A program made the translations under genes and the position numbers. 64,000 bases of DNA, from assembly GCA_030142905.1 (NCBI GenBank), contig JASJOG010000075.1, forward strand, positions 1,008,501-1,072,500, read 5' to 3'. The DNA is from Heliopora coerulea (lineage: Eukaryota; Cnidaria; Anthozoa; Scleralcyonacea; Helioporidae). Under the pieces are notes generated by a model. The model was not told where the DNA came from and made no database searches. It worked only from the letters and a program-made list of their open reading frames with translations. The stretch's first letter is position 1. Each line of letters begins with the position of its first letter. This document shows positions 20,546 to 29,254 of the stretch, piece by piece.

Positions 20546-20643
20546 ATTATTAACCCGGCAAATCGTCGGGGTGTTCCAGAAACAAAAAAAACACATTTCT
20601 TAAACACTCTGTAAAAATAATTGTTATAAAAAATAAATAAGGA

Positions 20644-20666
20644 CATATTATATAACAATGTATAAC
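20644..20666 (+). promoter_or_regulatory. AT-rich start-proximal motif, copy 3
   Basis: CATATTATATAACAATGTAT precedes the ATG at 20,667. It differs from copy 2 at only a few positions, while the genes behind them have diverged more. Confidence 0.5.
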
Positions 20667-21047
20667 ATGTCATTAACAGTCAAGAAATTTGAAAACAAAG
20701 ATTTAAACGTATCCATTGACGCTTATGTCAACAATAAGCAGAACATCTGCTTCAAGGGTAAAGATATCACCACATCACTGGGTTATAAGGATACAGATAA
20801 AGCTATAAGAAATCATGTAAAAGATAAGTATAAGACAATTATTAACCCACCAAATCGTCGGGGTAATCCAAGTGATATTTATGTCAGAGCCAGGTCTTCA
20901 ATCGCTTATTTTTGGATCTAAACTAGAATCTGCAGAATCATTTCAGGATTGCATATTCTCCAAAGTATTACCATCTATAAGGAAATATGGATACTACAGG
21001 ATGTTTAACAACCCTAAAACATTAACATTCAAAATAGAAAATGAATA
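20667..21047 (+). pseudogene. BRO-N domain gene, copy 2
   Basis: The start at 20,667 is chosen because the preceding motif and MSL start match copy 1. The BRO-N core is clear: ICFKGKDITTSLGYKDTDKA, then the conserved RNHV segment. A frameshift near 20,905 moves to the frame holding ESAESFQ, the W/C-IFSKVLPSIRKYGYY end of the domain. A TAA at 21,046 separates it from the VRR-NUC region. That stop may be secondary, because the two domains read as one continuous protein in spacing. BRO-N proteins bind DNA and often carry variable C-terminal domains. Confidence 0.7.
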
Positions 21048-21459
21048 AGATTTGCATACTAAAGTCGTACAATTTATCAGTTTTATTCCAATGCTACAGC
21101 AATGGCAGGGCTTGGTGAGCTACAAGTCACATCTAATAAAAGAATTGAGTCATATAAAAAAGGATACATCAAACGACAGCCTGATCTAATCATTCAAAAT
21201 CTTCATAAGAAATATAATGGTTTGTGCACTGAATTCAAGACTCATAAGCGTAATGGTGTTTCATCAGAACAACCAAAAGAATAGACAGATATGAAGATAA
21301 TGGGTATAAATGTATGGTCTCCAACGATTATGATCTAATAACCAAAGAAATTAATGATTACATGCATGATGTTCGTATCAAAAGTAAATACTGTAAACGG
21401 AAATTCTCATCTCAAAAAACTCTAAAACGACACAAAAAATATTTCTACAGAATCAAGTA
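21048..21459 (+). pseudogene. VRR-NUC nuclease with C-terminal C2H2 zinc finger
   Basis: The region has the VRR-NUC pattern. After an early frameshift near 21,080 it reads GLGELQVTSNKR, a PDLIIQN motif carrying the catalytic Asp, then EFKTHKRNG in place of the usual E-x-K motif. After another frame change near 21,275 it continues with DYDLITKEINDYM. The end has a CKR-KFSSQKTLKRHKK-like C2H2 finger, with the first Cys region altered. VRR-NUC enzymes are PD-(D/E)XK nucleases of phages, viruses and FAN1. The position right after BRO-N suggests a BRO-N-nuclease fusion. Confidence 0.6.
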
Positions 21460-21470
21460 AATATGGTTTA

Positions 21471-21815
21471 ATGCATATGGAGCATTTAAAATCACTGACA
21501 CATGAATATCTTGGAATAACAATAAATGTTTATACACACAATGGAAATTTATGGTTCAGAGCATATGAAATAGCAACAATTCTGTCGTATAAAAACAGGA
21601 GAGAAGTAATCAAATACAACATCCCTGACGATGAAAAAATGAGAAAAAAAAAGAAAATAGAGTTCTCTAATGGTAAAATCGTCGAATCTATGGTCACAAT
21701 GATCAATGAGCCAGGATTACATAGATTAATATTTCTGTGTGACTATGAACACAGAAAACAGTTTAAAAAATGGTTATTCAGAGTTGTTTTACCATCTTTA
21801 AGGTGTGAGCAATAA
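21471..21815 (+). CDS. BRO-N domain protein, copy 3, intact
   Basis: A complete 114-codon gene covers one BRO-N domain: N-terminal NVYTHNGNLWFRAYEIATIL (DNA-binding start), YKNRREVIKYNI, the INEPGLHRLIF signature and the closing KKWLFRVVLPSLR. It has no C-terminal extension. It is more distant in sequence from copies 1 and 2 than they are from each other. As the only unbroken BRO gene of the cluster, it is a good seed for database searches. Expected role: DNA binding, possibly regulation of viral or host transcription. Confidence 0.8.
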   Translation: MHMEHLKSLTHEYLGITINVYTHNGNLWFRAYEIATILSYKNRREVIKYNIPDDEKMRKKKKIEFSNGKIVESMVTMINEPGLHRLIFLCDYEHRKQFKKWLFRVVLPSLRCEQ

Positions 21816-21837
21816 AATATATTCTATTATATATCAA
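21815..21837 (+). promoter_or_regulatory. AT-rich start-proximal motif, copy 4
   Basis: AATATATTCTATTATATA is followed within 6 bases by the ATG at 21,838. The core is identical to copy 5 at 22,081. Confidence 0.6.
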
Positions 21838-22077
21838 ATGAGTACAACAGTCAATAAGAAGGAGTTGATGAACAAAAGTATACGATGCATCACTGGTAAC
21901 AGCTGGTGTGTAGGTTTATCAATGGCTTCCAAGAAGCTACTGGGTGAAAAACTAACAGATGCATCCTCTTTAAAGGATACAGCAAAGTTAGCAGTTGGAG
22001 TCGCAGCTAGCACATGGCTGGTAAAGTGGGCCCAAGATAAAAAGTATTTACCCACAGATCCATTCTCTAAGAACTAG
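21838..22077 (+). CDS. Small hydrophobic protein
   Basis: A 79-codon intact frame; the ATG at 21,838 is preferred because the AT-rich motif lies just upstream. It has a weakly hydrophobic middle (KDTAKLAVGVAASTWLVKWA) that could span or lie on a membrane, and an end LPTDPFSKN. No known domain. It sits between a BRO-N gene and another membrane-type gene, each with the same upstream motif, which suggests separate transcription of each. Function unknown; small virion or membrane component is a guess. Confidence 0.5.
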   Translation: MSTTVNKKELMNKSIRCITGNSWCVGLSMASKKLLGEKLTDASSLKDTAKLAVGVAASTWLVKWAQDKKYLPTDPFSKN

Positions 22078-22080
22078 TAC

Positions 22081-22099
22081 AATATATTCTATTATATAG
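22081..22099 (+). promoter_or_regulatory. AT-rich start-proximal motif, copy 5
   Basis: AATATATTCTATTATATAG precedes the ATG at 22,107 by 7 bases and matches copy 4 over 18 bases. Confidence 0.6.
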
Positions 22100-22106
22100 A
22101 GCAACA

Positions 22107-22515
22107 ATGGCTAGTATTATAGGAGGGATGTTACAAACAGCATTTGCTGGTCTAGCATTTTCTGGAAGTGATCATTTCTTTAAGATGCTTGATAAAAATG
22201 GTTATGAAGCTGAAATAAAAAGACATAATAAGGCGTTAGAAGAACTAGCGGCATCAAAAGAAGCCAAGCAATGTGATAGAATTCAACAGTTAAGACAAGA
22301 ATTATCAGACGCTAATGATGACATTGAAAAAACCAACAAAGCTCTTGATAATCTAAGACAGGTGCAAACTATTAATCATAATGGAAAAACATTCAATAGA
22401 GAACCGCATTTAAGTGATTTTTACTAACCAAGCAAAGAAATGAAAGAATATGAGTATATCACTATTGGTGTCGTTGCCATTGGATCTGGATATTTGTTGA
22501 GTAGATACATTTAAA
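22107..22515 (+). pseudogene. Coiled-coil protein with N- and C-terminal hydrophobic ends
   Basis: The frame opens with a Gly/Ala-rich hydrophobic start (MASIIGGMLQTAFAGLAF). It then has MLDKNGYEAEIKRHNKAL and a long charged coiled coil to about residue 90, and LSDFY before a TAA at 22,425. The same frame continues for 29 codons with one clear membrane span (ITIGVVAIGSGYLLSRYI) and ends in TAA, so the first TAA is probably a mutation. Similar proteins with the KMLDKNGYE and P-x-LSDFY-x-PS-x-EMKEY patterns seem familiar from invertebrate mobile DNA, but I cannot name them. Possibly a virion membrane protein. Confidence 0.55.
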
Positions 22516-22542
22516 ATGTCATTTATATTGATAAGAAATTAA

Positions 22543-23130
22543 ATGGATGCATTAAAAGCTTTAACTCATGGGTTCACTTTTGAAGAAATTGTCGAAAATA
22601 TTGGAGATTTGAGAACTGTATATAAAAATGAAGACAAGAAATTACAAGAAAAAGAAAACCATTGCAGTAAATGTGACTTAGAACTAAAAAACATCAATGG
22701 AATTTTTATGTGTCAAATGCAGTAAAGTAGGTGAATGTGAAACGGTCAATGAATTGAATAGGTGGATAACATCTGGCTAATAAGAAAGAAGCCTATATAT
22801 GTCAGAAATCATCATATCAAAAAAAGATTAGAGAAATACATACACCCCGTATATCTTTGTTCACGTTTTCAAGATTTTTTAAGTGTTGTCGATATAATGA
22901 CCAAACTTGGAATGATAAAGAAAAACATATCCAGATATGACTACTACATAATAAGACTAGCCAGTTGCATTAATGCAAAACTAATAAAGAAACCCAAAGA
23001 TCTAGTACTTGAAAAATCAAGGAAACATTTTGATGACCGATTATTTGGCACTGTTTATCCATTGTTAGGTTGGGATGAAAACTACAAGTGTAAATATTAT
23101 TTGAAACGGAAAACATTACCAAAAAAATAA
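22543..23130 (+). pseudogene. Zinc-ribbon protein, possibly VLTF3-like
   Basis: The first part (22,543-22,725) ends with a zinc-ribbon start HCSKCDLELKNINGIFMC. One base shift later the frame gives the second Cys pair. The next frame (22,762-23,130) reads a helical region with YVRNHHIKKRLEKYIH, NISRYDYYIIRLA and PLLGWDENYK. A Zn ribbon followed by Y-x-R-x-x-H-[FI] and a helical C-terminus is the layout of poxvirus late transcription factor 3-like proteins found in many large DNA viruses and Polinton-like viruses. The match is by layout only. Two frameshifts break it. Confidence 0.4.
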
Positions 23131-23158
23131 TTTTCTGTTCATATGGTACATAGAAAAT

Positions 23159-23422
23159 ATGGTGTATGGTAAGTTACATGACTCTTCGCATCCAGATGCA
23201 CAAAAACTGGATGAACTCTATGAAAAAGTGGTGGTAGGAATGAAAGCTATTGAAAGGTTTTATATACTCCATGAATACATTGGATTAAGTGATGATTACA
23301 AATATGATCTCTATGATTATTTGAATGACGATTATGAAAAATATGTAAACGCTTTCAATAAAACAGAAACATCAGAAATTTCAGAATCTTTGGATTCATA
23401 TTATACGATCACATCAGATTAA
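23159..23422 (+). CDS. Short acidic protein, KLHDSS family member 1
   Basis: An intact 87-codon gene opening with GKLHDSSHPDAQKLDELYEK, followed by an acidic, tyrosine-rich helix-forming tail. Two more genes downstream (23,481 and 23,983) share the KLHDSS-[NH]-P-x-A-x-x-LD-x-LYE signature, so this is a tandem paralogue family. The upstream sequence AATAATTTTCTGT followed by ATAGAAAA before the ATG is repeated before member 2. No known domain; function unknown. Confidence 0.6.
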   Translation: MVYGKLHDSSHPDAQKLDELYEKVVVGMKAIERFYILHEYIGLSDDYKYDLYDYLNDDYEKYVNAFNKTETSEISESLDSYYTITSD

Positions 23423-23480
23423 TGAATCTATGCAATAATCACTTAAAAATAATTTTCTGTATAATGAATATATAGAAAAC

Positions 23481-23840
23481 ATGACATCAATAACAGTTAT
23501 CAAACCCAAGTTACATGACTCTTCAAATCCAAAAGCAGAAAGTCTAGATTATCTTTATGAAAAGTATTCGGATGCATACGATGATTATGAATATTATCCC
23601 GATACATTTATAAATCATGGTGGATATCTAAATGATGTCGAAATATCCAAAGATGAAATGGAAGAAGCTTATGAAGAATATGGGGAAGAATATGAAAGAT
23701 CATTAATGACAGAAGAAGACAGGGAAAAAACAGAAACAGTAGATTCAATCACAAAACATGAAATTTCACCTAAGTTACACTTCGATAACCATCCAGAACG
23801 TGGATATCTAAACAGACTTAGAAAAACACAAAGATTATGA
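23481..23840 (+). CDS. Short acidic protein, KLHDSS family member 2
   Basis: A 119-codon frame with the same signature (PKLHDSSNPKAESLDYLYEK), then a very acidic Tyr/Glu-rich stretch. Near the end is a second, weaker copy of the signature (SPKLHFDNHPERGYLNRL). The protein may have been longer: after the stop, another frame continues with related charged sequence to about 23,990. The upstream element AATAATTTTCTGT (about 23,450) matches that of member 1. Confidence 0.6.
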   Translation: MTSITVIKPKLHDSSNPKAESLDYLYEKYSDAYDDYEYYPDTFINHGGYLNDVEISKDEMEEAYEEYGEEYERSLMTEEDREKTETVDSITKHEISPKLHFDNHPERGYLNRLRKTQRL

Positions 23841-23982
23841 AATACAAATAGATATATATTTCAATCATAAAGGAAGTTTTGAAGACACTGTCACGTCCAA
23901 AGATAACTTGTTTTATGCCATTTGTTTTTACCATCATGTTCATAATAGAGATTGGGACAAAAAAAAAAGGAAGGAAAAATAT

Positions 23983-24274
23983 GACTGAAATTGTTGATTA
24001 ACCAAAGTTACATGACTCCTCAAATCGAAAAGCACGTAAATTAGATGAACTTTATGAAGAAGTATATGATGAATATGAAGACATTGATTTTTGTTCAAGA
24101 GAATTCAAAAAGAACAGATATGTAGAGTGTTTAATTATCAAAACCAGAGAAAGGATGAATGAAAAATACCATGAATATATGAACACTTACAATAAAACTG
24201 TAAAAATGAGGACAGAAAAGATACAGAGAAATGAAGAAATAAAAATTGTCATAAAAAACTGCATTCATATGTAG
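23983..24274 (+). pseudogene. KLHDSS family member 3, broken
   Basis: The ATG at about 23,983 (MTEIVD) is followed by TAA, then PKLHDSSNRKARKLDELYEE in the same frame and a charged helical tail ending at TAG 24,272. The signature and spacing match members 1 and 2. Loss of one codon to a stop makes it a pseudogene unless translation starts elsewhere. Confidence 0.55.
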
Positions 24275-24293
24275 GAAAAAACGAACAAAAGTC

Positions 24294-24578
24294 GTGGATA
24301 ATTTATTAAAAAGAATCTGTGTAAACCATAAAAATGGAAGTTTCAACTCAGATATCTGCATTTGTGTTTACAAAGAAGAGATGGGTAAAGATTTTTTCAG
24401 TAAAACAAATAATGACTTGTTTTGGGATGTCAATGATATATCAAAAGACCTCATTCCCATATTCAAAAACAATCTTTCTCTTAACACTGAAATTACAAAA
24501 GAGATCACAGAGAAATATGGTGAATGGATCAACAATTTTGAATCCCCAAGGAACCCCATAGAATTGAAGATCATATAG
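24294..24578 (+). CDS. Hypothetical protein
   Basis: A 94-codon frame of mixed charge with a Cys-x-x-Cys-like ICICVYKEEM and a helix-rich end (TEITKEITEKYGEWINNF). I recognise no domain. It follows the KLHDSS genes and could be a distant member (shared length and acidic helix), but the signature is absent. It has no clear AT-rich motif upstream. Confidence 0.35.
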   Translation: MDNLLKRICVNHKNGSFNSDICICVYKEEMGKDFFSKTNNDLFWDVNDISKDLIPIFKNNLSLNTEITKEITEKYGEWINNFESPRNPIELKII

Positions 24579-24735
24579 AAGATCATAAATACGAAATCCT
24601 AAGAAGCATTTACAATGAAATAATGAGTGAATACGACATAGCGAAAATCATCGACTCGCTAATACTTAATATTTTCAATTTAAACAATAATCATGTATAC
24701 AAGGCTTAAACATAATTTTATATACATATAGTATA

Positions 24736-24948
24736 ATGACTGAAACTGTGGATAAACCAAAATGTGGCCATGGGAGACCCAAGAAATACCACACTGAAGA
24801 AGAAAGAAAACAAGCAGATAAAAGATATGTGAAGGAATGCATGGAAAGGAACCCTTATTATTTTGAATATTGTAAAAGAATATATCATATGGCAAGCAAA
24901 AGCAAACACTTGATCAGTGAAAAATATATAAGAAACTCCTCAACGTAA
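24736..24948 (+). CDS. AT-hook-like small DNA-binding protein
   Basis: An intact 70-codon gene with CGHGRPKKYHTEEERKQADK. GRPKK is an AT-hook core, and the following basic helix resembles small DNA-binding proteins of Polinton-like viruses and other mobile DNA. An AT-rich run with GTATA lies directly before the ATG. It probably binds the AT-rich element DNA, as a packaging or regulatory protein; this is inference. Confidence 0.55.
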   Translation: MTETVDKPKCGHGRPKKYHTEEERKQADKRYVKECMERNPYYFEYCKRIYHMASKSKHLISEKYIRNSST

Positions 24949-25012
24949 TTTATTATGCAAATTAACTTTAAGAATTTTTATATATACCATATAATATATA
25001 GTATATAGAACA

Positions 25013-25925
25013 ATGTTTATGTCTACTGACTATTGCAAAGAGAACAGGACTCAAACGTAAGGTCATCTCCAGTATAGTTAAAACCCATAAGTTGGTCAAA
25101 GCATCATGCACCGGTCTTAAAAGGAAAACAGTCCATGGGGGTATAAAAACATATATTAACCCTCTGAATGCTAATAAAGTGAAGAGATCTGTATATTTGA
25201 AAGCATTAGAGAAGCAAATAAGGGACAAACAGTGGGAAGAAACCCTCAAAAAAGCTAATGAGCTAATATCCCTCTCGGAATACAAACCTGTCTATTCTAT
25301 TAAGTATTCCATGTTAGACATATCACTTCAGGATGCCAGAAACTATGAACTGAGCTTTGTCAACAGAAGAACTGTTATGTTTGAAAGGAACTCTTCATTT
25401 GTCAACTTACTCAGGAGGATGAGATGCAAACCAAAACATTTGGGCCATTTGAAGATAGCCTTTCGAGAGGTCTGTCAAGACGTGACCATTACCAATTTTT
25501 GATGTATGCATTATTGAAAGACAACCGTTTTGAGCAGCAATCAGGTGAGCATATAATAAATATCAGCGGTGTGATTACAAGACTTGAAAAGATAAATATG
25601 GAAGATGTCCGAATGGGAGACACTAGACTGATGAGTGCCTCTTGTGGACAAATGCAACAACTATAAAGAACAACCCAAAATAAAGGCTCTTGTGTGCAAG
25701 AGTATATTTATGAAGCATGTGTTCAATAAAGATGGGAAAAGACTTTCTACTAGAGAGATATTAGGTTGGAGAGAGAACTGTCACACAAATGTTTCTATTT
25801 ATGCTTTGGACCCATTCTATAATAAGTTTGTGTCATCTCCAGCACCTCGTACAATGCTGAAACTGTCCGTTTATGCTTCATATGCAAAGATAGGCACTAT
25901 TTTCCAATACTCAATCAGTATCTAA
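25013..25925 (+). pseudogene. N-terminal region of PolB-helicase protein
   Basis: Behind an AT-rich motif the ATG at 25,013 leads within a few codons into a frame that is open to 25,502. After shifts at about 25,430 and 25,640 it continues to 25,925. The parts read as one protein: basic N-terminus with GLKRK repeats, a helix-rich middle (RRDHYQFLMYALLKDNRFEQ), then a Cys-poor region with PLVDKCNNYKEQPKIKA. I do not recognise a domain here. The position directly before polymerase motifs suggests the N-terminal and exonuclease part of a very long replication protein. Confidence 0.4.
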
Positions 25926-26079
25926 TAACCAAAATAACAAAAGATTCTCCGTTAATAAATCACCTTGACCTAATACAACGGACTTCAAACAATCAGAAGA
26001 CAAAATAGAAATATGCAAGACCATAGAAGATTACCACAAAATAATTAACCAACCAAAACATAACCCAAACAGTTGTAGT

Positions 26080-27300
26080 GTGTTTAGCAACAACGTTGTC
26101 AATCAGAAAAATGATTACAGCAACTATCTAATTGTCCTTCCACATGGGCAAAAAGGCAAAGACATAGTGATTGAAACCATGCAAATAACAAACACATACA
26201 TAGAGTATTTCCACTACGATGGAAAGAACCAAATAGATGGATTCATAATACCTGATATCAAAAACATGGAATCTGTTAATAATGATTATGATTTAAGGAA
26301 AAATATATGCGACCAATTATTTGAAAAATACCCAGTAGATGCTTTTTATTTCAACAACCAAGGTTTAATAACATCAATTGCAGTAAATCTATTCAAACTC
26401 GATGGACACACACGGAAATCCAATTACAACAGATATGTGACAACAACAATGGATGAATATTATCCAAAGGCACTCCAACACACATTCCATAAAGAACTAG
26501 TTAACGATACCAACAATGAAGAGAATAATGATTTAATAGCCCTCGACATAGCAAAAGATTACCCATCAGTATTGCTAACAAACAAACATGATATTCCATT
26601 ATACAACATGAATAACACAATTACCGAATTTGATGGAGAACTCAAGACGGGTGAATACTACATCAATAAAACATATCAACAAATATAGAACTCTAAATAA
26701 TGACCCCATAATAATCGAAGCTGGGTTTTATGGAAGAAACTTAATAGATTATCTACTCAAACACAAATTCATCAAACTATCTGACATAAAATATCAACTA
26801 GTGGCAGGCAAGTCTATCAAACATGATGCATTCAAAGGCTACATTAAATATGTTTTCAACAACTTCGAGAAAACAACTGCTAAAAAGCTGGCAAACCAAT
26901 TAATTGGATACCTAGGAACAAAATACAATAAAAACAGCAAAGGATTCACATCAACTAGTTATGAAACCGCTTGTGCTGTGTGGACCAAGGTGCTCAAAAA
27001 CAATGAAAAAGTAAGCATACATAAGGAAGATGACTTCTATCTCATCCATAAAGTAGATGATAAAAGAAGAATGACAGAAAACTGTTCAATAAATAGACAT
27101 GTGATATCAGGATCCATAGTAAAGGTAATGGAAGTTATTGATGATACATGTGATGATGAAACAGAAATACATGGATACAACACATACGCAGTATACTGCG
27201 TAAGACCAAAGAAGGAATACCCAATAAAGAACAAAGAAGACAAATTCACTTCTGACATGACTGGTAAAGTATTCCAAAAGATAGGAGAGACTCCTTCACT
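26080..27300 (+). pseudogene. B-family DNA polymerase-like domain
   Basis: The frame 26,080-26,688 has LIALDIAKDYPSVLL, which fits polymerase motif A (D-x-x-[SD]-[LY]-Y-P-S). After a frameshift near 26,690, KKLANQLIGYLGTKYNKNS fits motif B (K-x-x-x-N-x-x-x-G-x-x-G). Where motif C is expected (about 27,180) the sequence reads GYNTYAVYCVRP: the usual catalytic Asp appears as Tyr. This would inactivate the enzyme unless the motif is mis-assigned. Motif spacing is short compared with cellular polymerases and resembles viral or mobile-element PolB. The frame runs directly into a helicase. Confidence 0.5.
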
Positions 27301-27329
27301 AATTGAAAAATCTTACCGAAAGGACATCA

Positions 27330-28046
27330 ATATCAAAGAATACATATTAAAAAGAGGCAAAGATGTGCTGGTTACAGGTGGTGCTGGTTGTGGCAAAACA
27401 ACAAAATTAATCAACAATGCAAAAGAAAGCAAGAACCCTATAATATTCAATTTCACCAACAAAGCTGTGGATAACATAAGAAGTAGGGTTAACGATAGTA
27501 TGAAAAACAAAGTCCATACATTTGACAGCTACTTCAACGAGTTCATATCAGATGCAGAAAATCTCAAACTATTATCCAATAAGGATGTTTTCAACATGAT
27601 CCAAACAAATGGATCACGTTGATATATAACAACTTTGTGGCTAATAATCTGAAAGTAAACCCTTATGGTGACGTCAACCAATGTGACCCTGTCGAGGGTA
27701 ATAGCAAATTGACATGTGACTACACAAAAAGTCCTGCGATATTGGACATGTGTTGAACTGAAATATTTAGAAAAGAGCGCTAGATATGACAAGAAAACTT
27801 ATGACATGTTGACCAACTTCCTTGAGACCACTCGGTTGAATCAAAAATTGGGCGACTGTATATACAGCTTAGTCAATATATACTATTTCAATAGTACTAG
27901 AATAAAGGTCAATAAAATATGTTCAGATGCATTCTGTGAAGGGAAACAACACGTAAAAGTGAATTGCTACAATGGAGGTAAAGAAGAATACAAAATTTGC
28001 AATGGAACACCCGTGATATGCATTGATAATATTAATGTTACTATTT
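27330..28046 (+). pseudogene. Superfamily 1 helicase, C-terminal fusion partner
   Basis: In the same frame as the polymerase, DVLVTGGAGCGKTTKLINNA is a Walker A/motif I. It is followed by PIIFNFTNKAVDNIRSR (motif Ia) and VHTFDSYF. After a shift near 27,620 comes GDVNQCDPVEG, the G-D-x-x-Q motif III of UvrD/Pif1-like SF1 helicases. After a further shift near 27,760, IEKSARYDKKT-type sequence and YYFNSTRIKVN (motif IV-V region) follow. The end, including motif VI, is cut off at about 28,046 by an R2-like LINE. The polymerase-helicase order in one reading unit is unusual. Confidence 0.65.
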
Positions 28047-29218
28047 TTGTCCAAGATTGCAGCCTCTTCTGGGCCATTTGGAAAAGCTTATTCTGTCTGT
28101 ATTGTTTAATGCACTCCTCATACCTTTTCACTTTAGCCACTTTTGCTGTCACTCATTTTAATTCCTCTATAACATGCTTTTATCTATTTTTGTCAGCCAA
28201 TTTTCTTTCGTAAATCTTCTCCAAACCTGATTTTAATCCACATCCCTTGCATTAGTCTCTGAACCCTACAGTCTCAACATGAAACTTTACATAATTGGTT
28301 CTTAGAGCCTGCTCCTGAGCTACATAAATCAGCGCTTCGGTTCCTGCCTTTAAATCTGACTTTTTTATCCAGTCCCAAGTTCAATCTTCATCTATATCTG
28401 TTTCTTCCAGCTCCCTCAGGATTTGTCCCCATCTTCCACACATTTCTTTTTGAATTCATCGGGTTTAACACAATTCATCACATCTACAATTCTAGCAGCA
28501 GTTCAATGCTATTCCGGACATAACACCCCATGTTATTCTCTTCACTATGAATGCACCTTTCACAACTTATTATGCCACGTCCTCCTGTTGACATCACTGT
28601 TTGGATATAAGGCTCCATACATAGCCATAATCTTGTGAGTCCTTCTGTCCAAATTTGCTATCTCATCTTTGTTCCACTTCCTAATCCCTGTACCATATTG
28701 TAGTACTGATACTGCCCAAGTGTTGGCTGCCAGAACTTTATTCCTCCCATTTAGCTTTGATTTCAACACTGCCTTGAGTCGTCTCATATATTCTTTCTGA
28801 AACTGTTCTTTCATTTCTTTGTCTTGTACTTCATCCAGTTTTAAGATCCCCAAATATCTACATCCTTTACTTTCCACCACCTTCATGGTCATACTATTTG
28901 GGAGCTCGATGCCTTCACACGTCATTACATTCCCTCTCTTCATATTCAGTACATCACATTTCTTTCTCCCAAATTCCATATCGCTATCGTCACTGACTGC
29001 ACGTACTGTGTTTACAAGTGATTCCATTTCTCCCTCATTCTTCCCAAACATTTTCAAATCATCCATAATGAGCGTATGGTTGATTCTTGTCTGCCCCATT
29101 GTATAGCCTTCTTTTAGTTTTCTCAGTACTAATGTCAACGGTACCATGTAGATTACAAACAGCAATGGCAATAAGTTATTCCCTTGGAAGATACCACTTC
29201 TGATATTAACTTTCCCCA
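28047..29218 (-). mobile_element. Scrambled R2/NeSL-like LINE fragments
   Basis: On the minus strand, 29,219-28,560 encodes the second half of a reverse transcriptase: GIFQGNNLLPLLF (motif B region), LIMDDLKMFG (motif C, with MDD), FGRKKCDVLNMKRG and a C-terminal tail. It continues, with stops, to about 28,250 (EALIYVAQEQALRTNY). Directly after comes a piece that normally lies before the RT domain (KRYEECIKQYRQNKLFQ) at 28,140-28,060. The normal order is reversed, so two partial copies are joined head to tail or the copy was rearranged. Insertion of this block truncates the SF1 helicase. Confidence 0.75.
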
Positions 29219-29254
29219 ATGATTCACCTGAAAAAGGTCAATCATATATGCATC

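Larger units (their letters stand above)
18343..28046 (+). mobile_element. Virus-like gene cluster with PolB and SF1 helicase
   Basis: All recognisable genes from 18,399 to 28,046 lie on the plus strand, closely packed, in AT-rich DNA unlike its neighbours. Shared AT-rich motifs stand before several start codons. Contents: possible LamG-like protein, myristoylation-signal protein, three BRO-N genes, VRR-NUC, small membrane proteins, zinc-ribbon protein, paralogous short acidic proteins, AT-hook protein, B-family polymerase and SF1 helicase. The left end abuts the truncated palindrome arm near 18,343. The right end is cut by an R2-like LINE at about 28,046. No terminal repeats, capsid or integrase gene were found, so the element is partial. 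Many single-base indels show decay. Confidence 0.7.
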
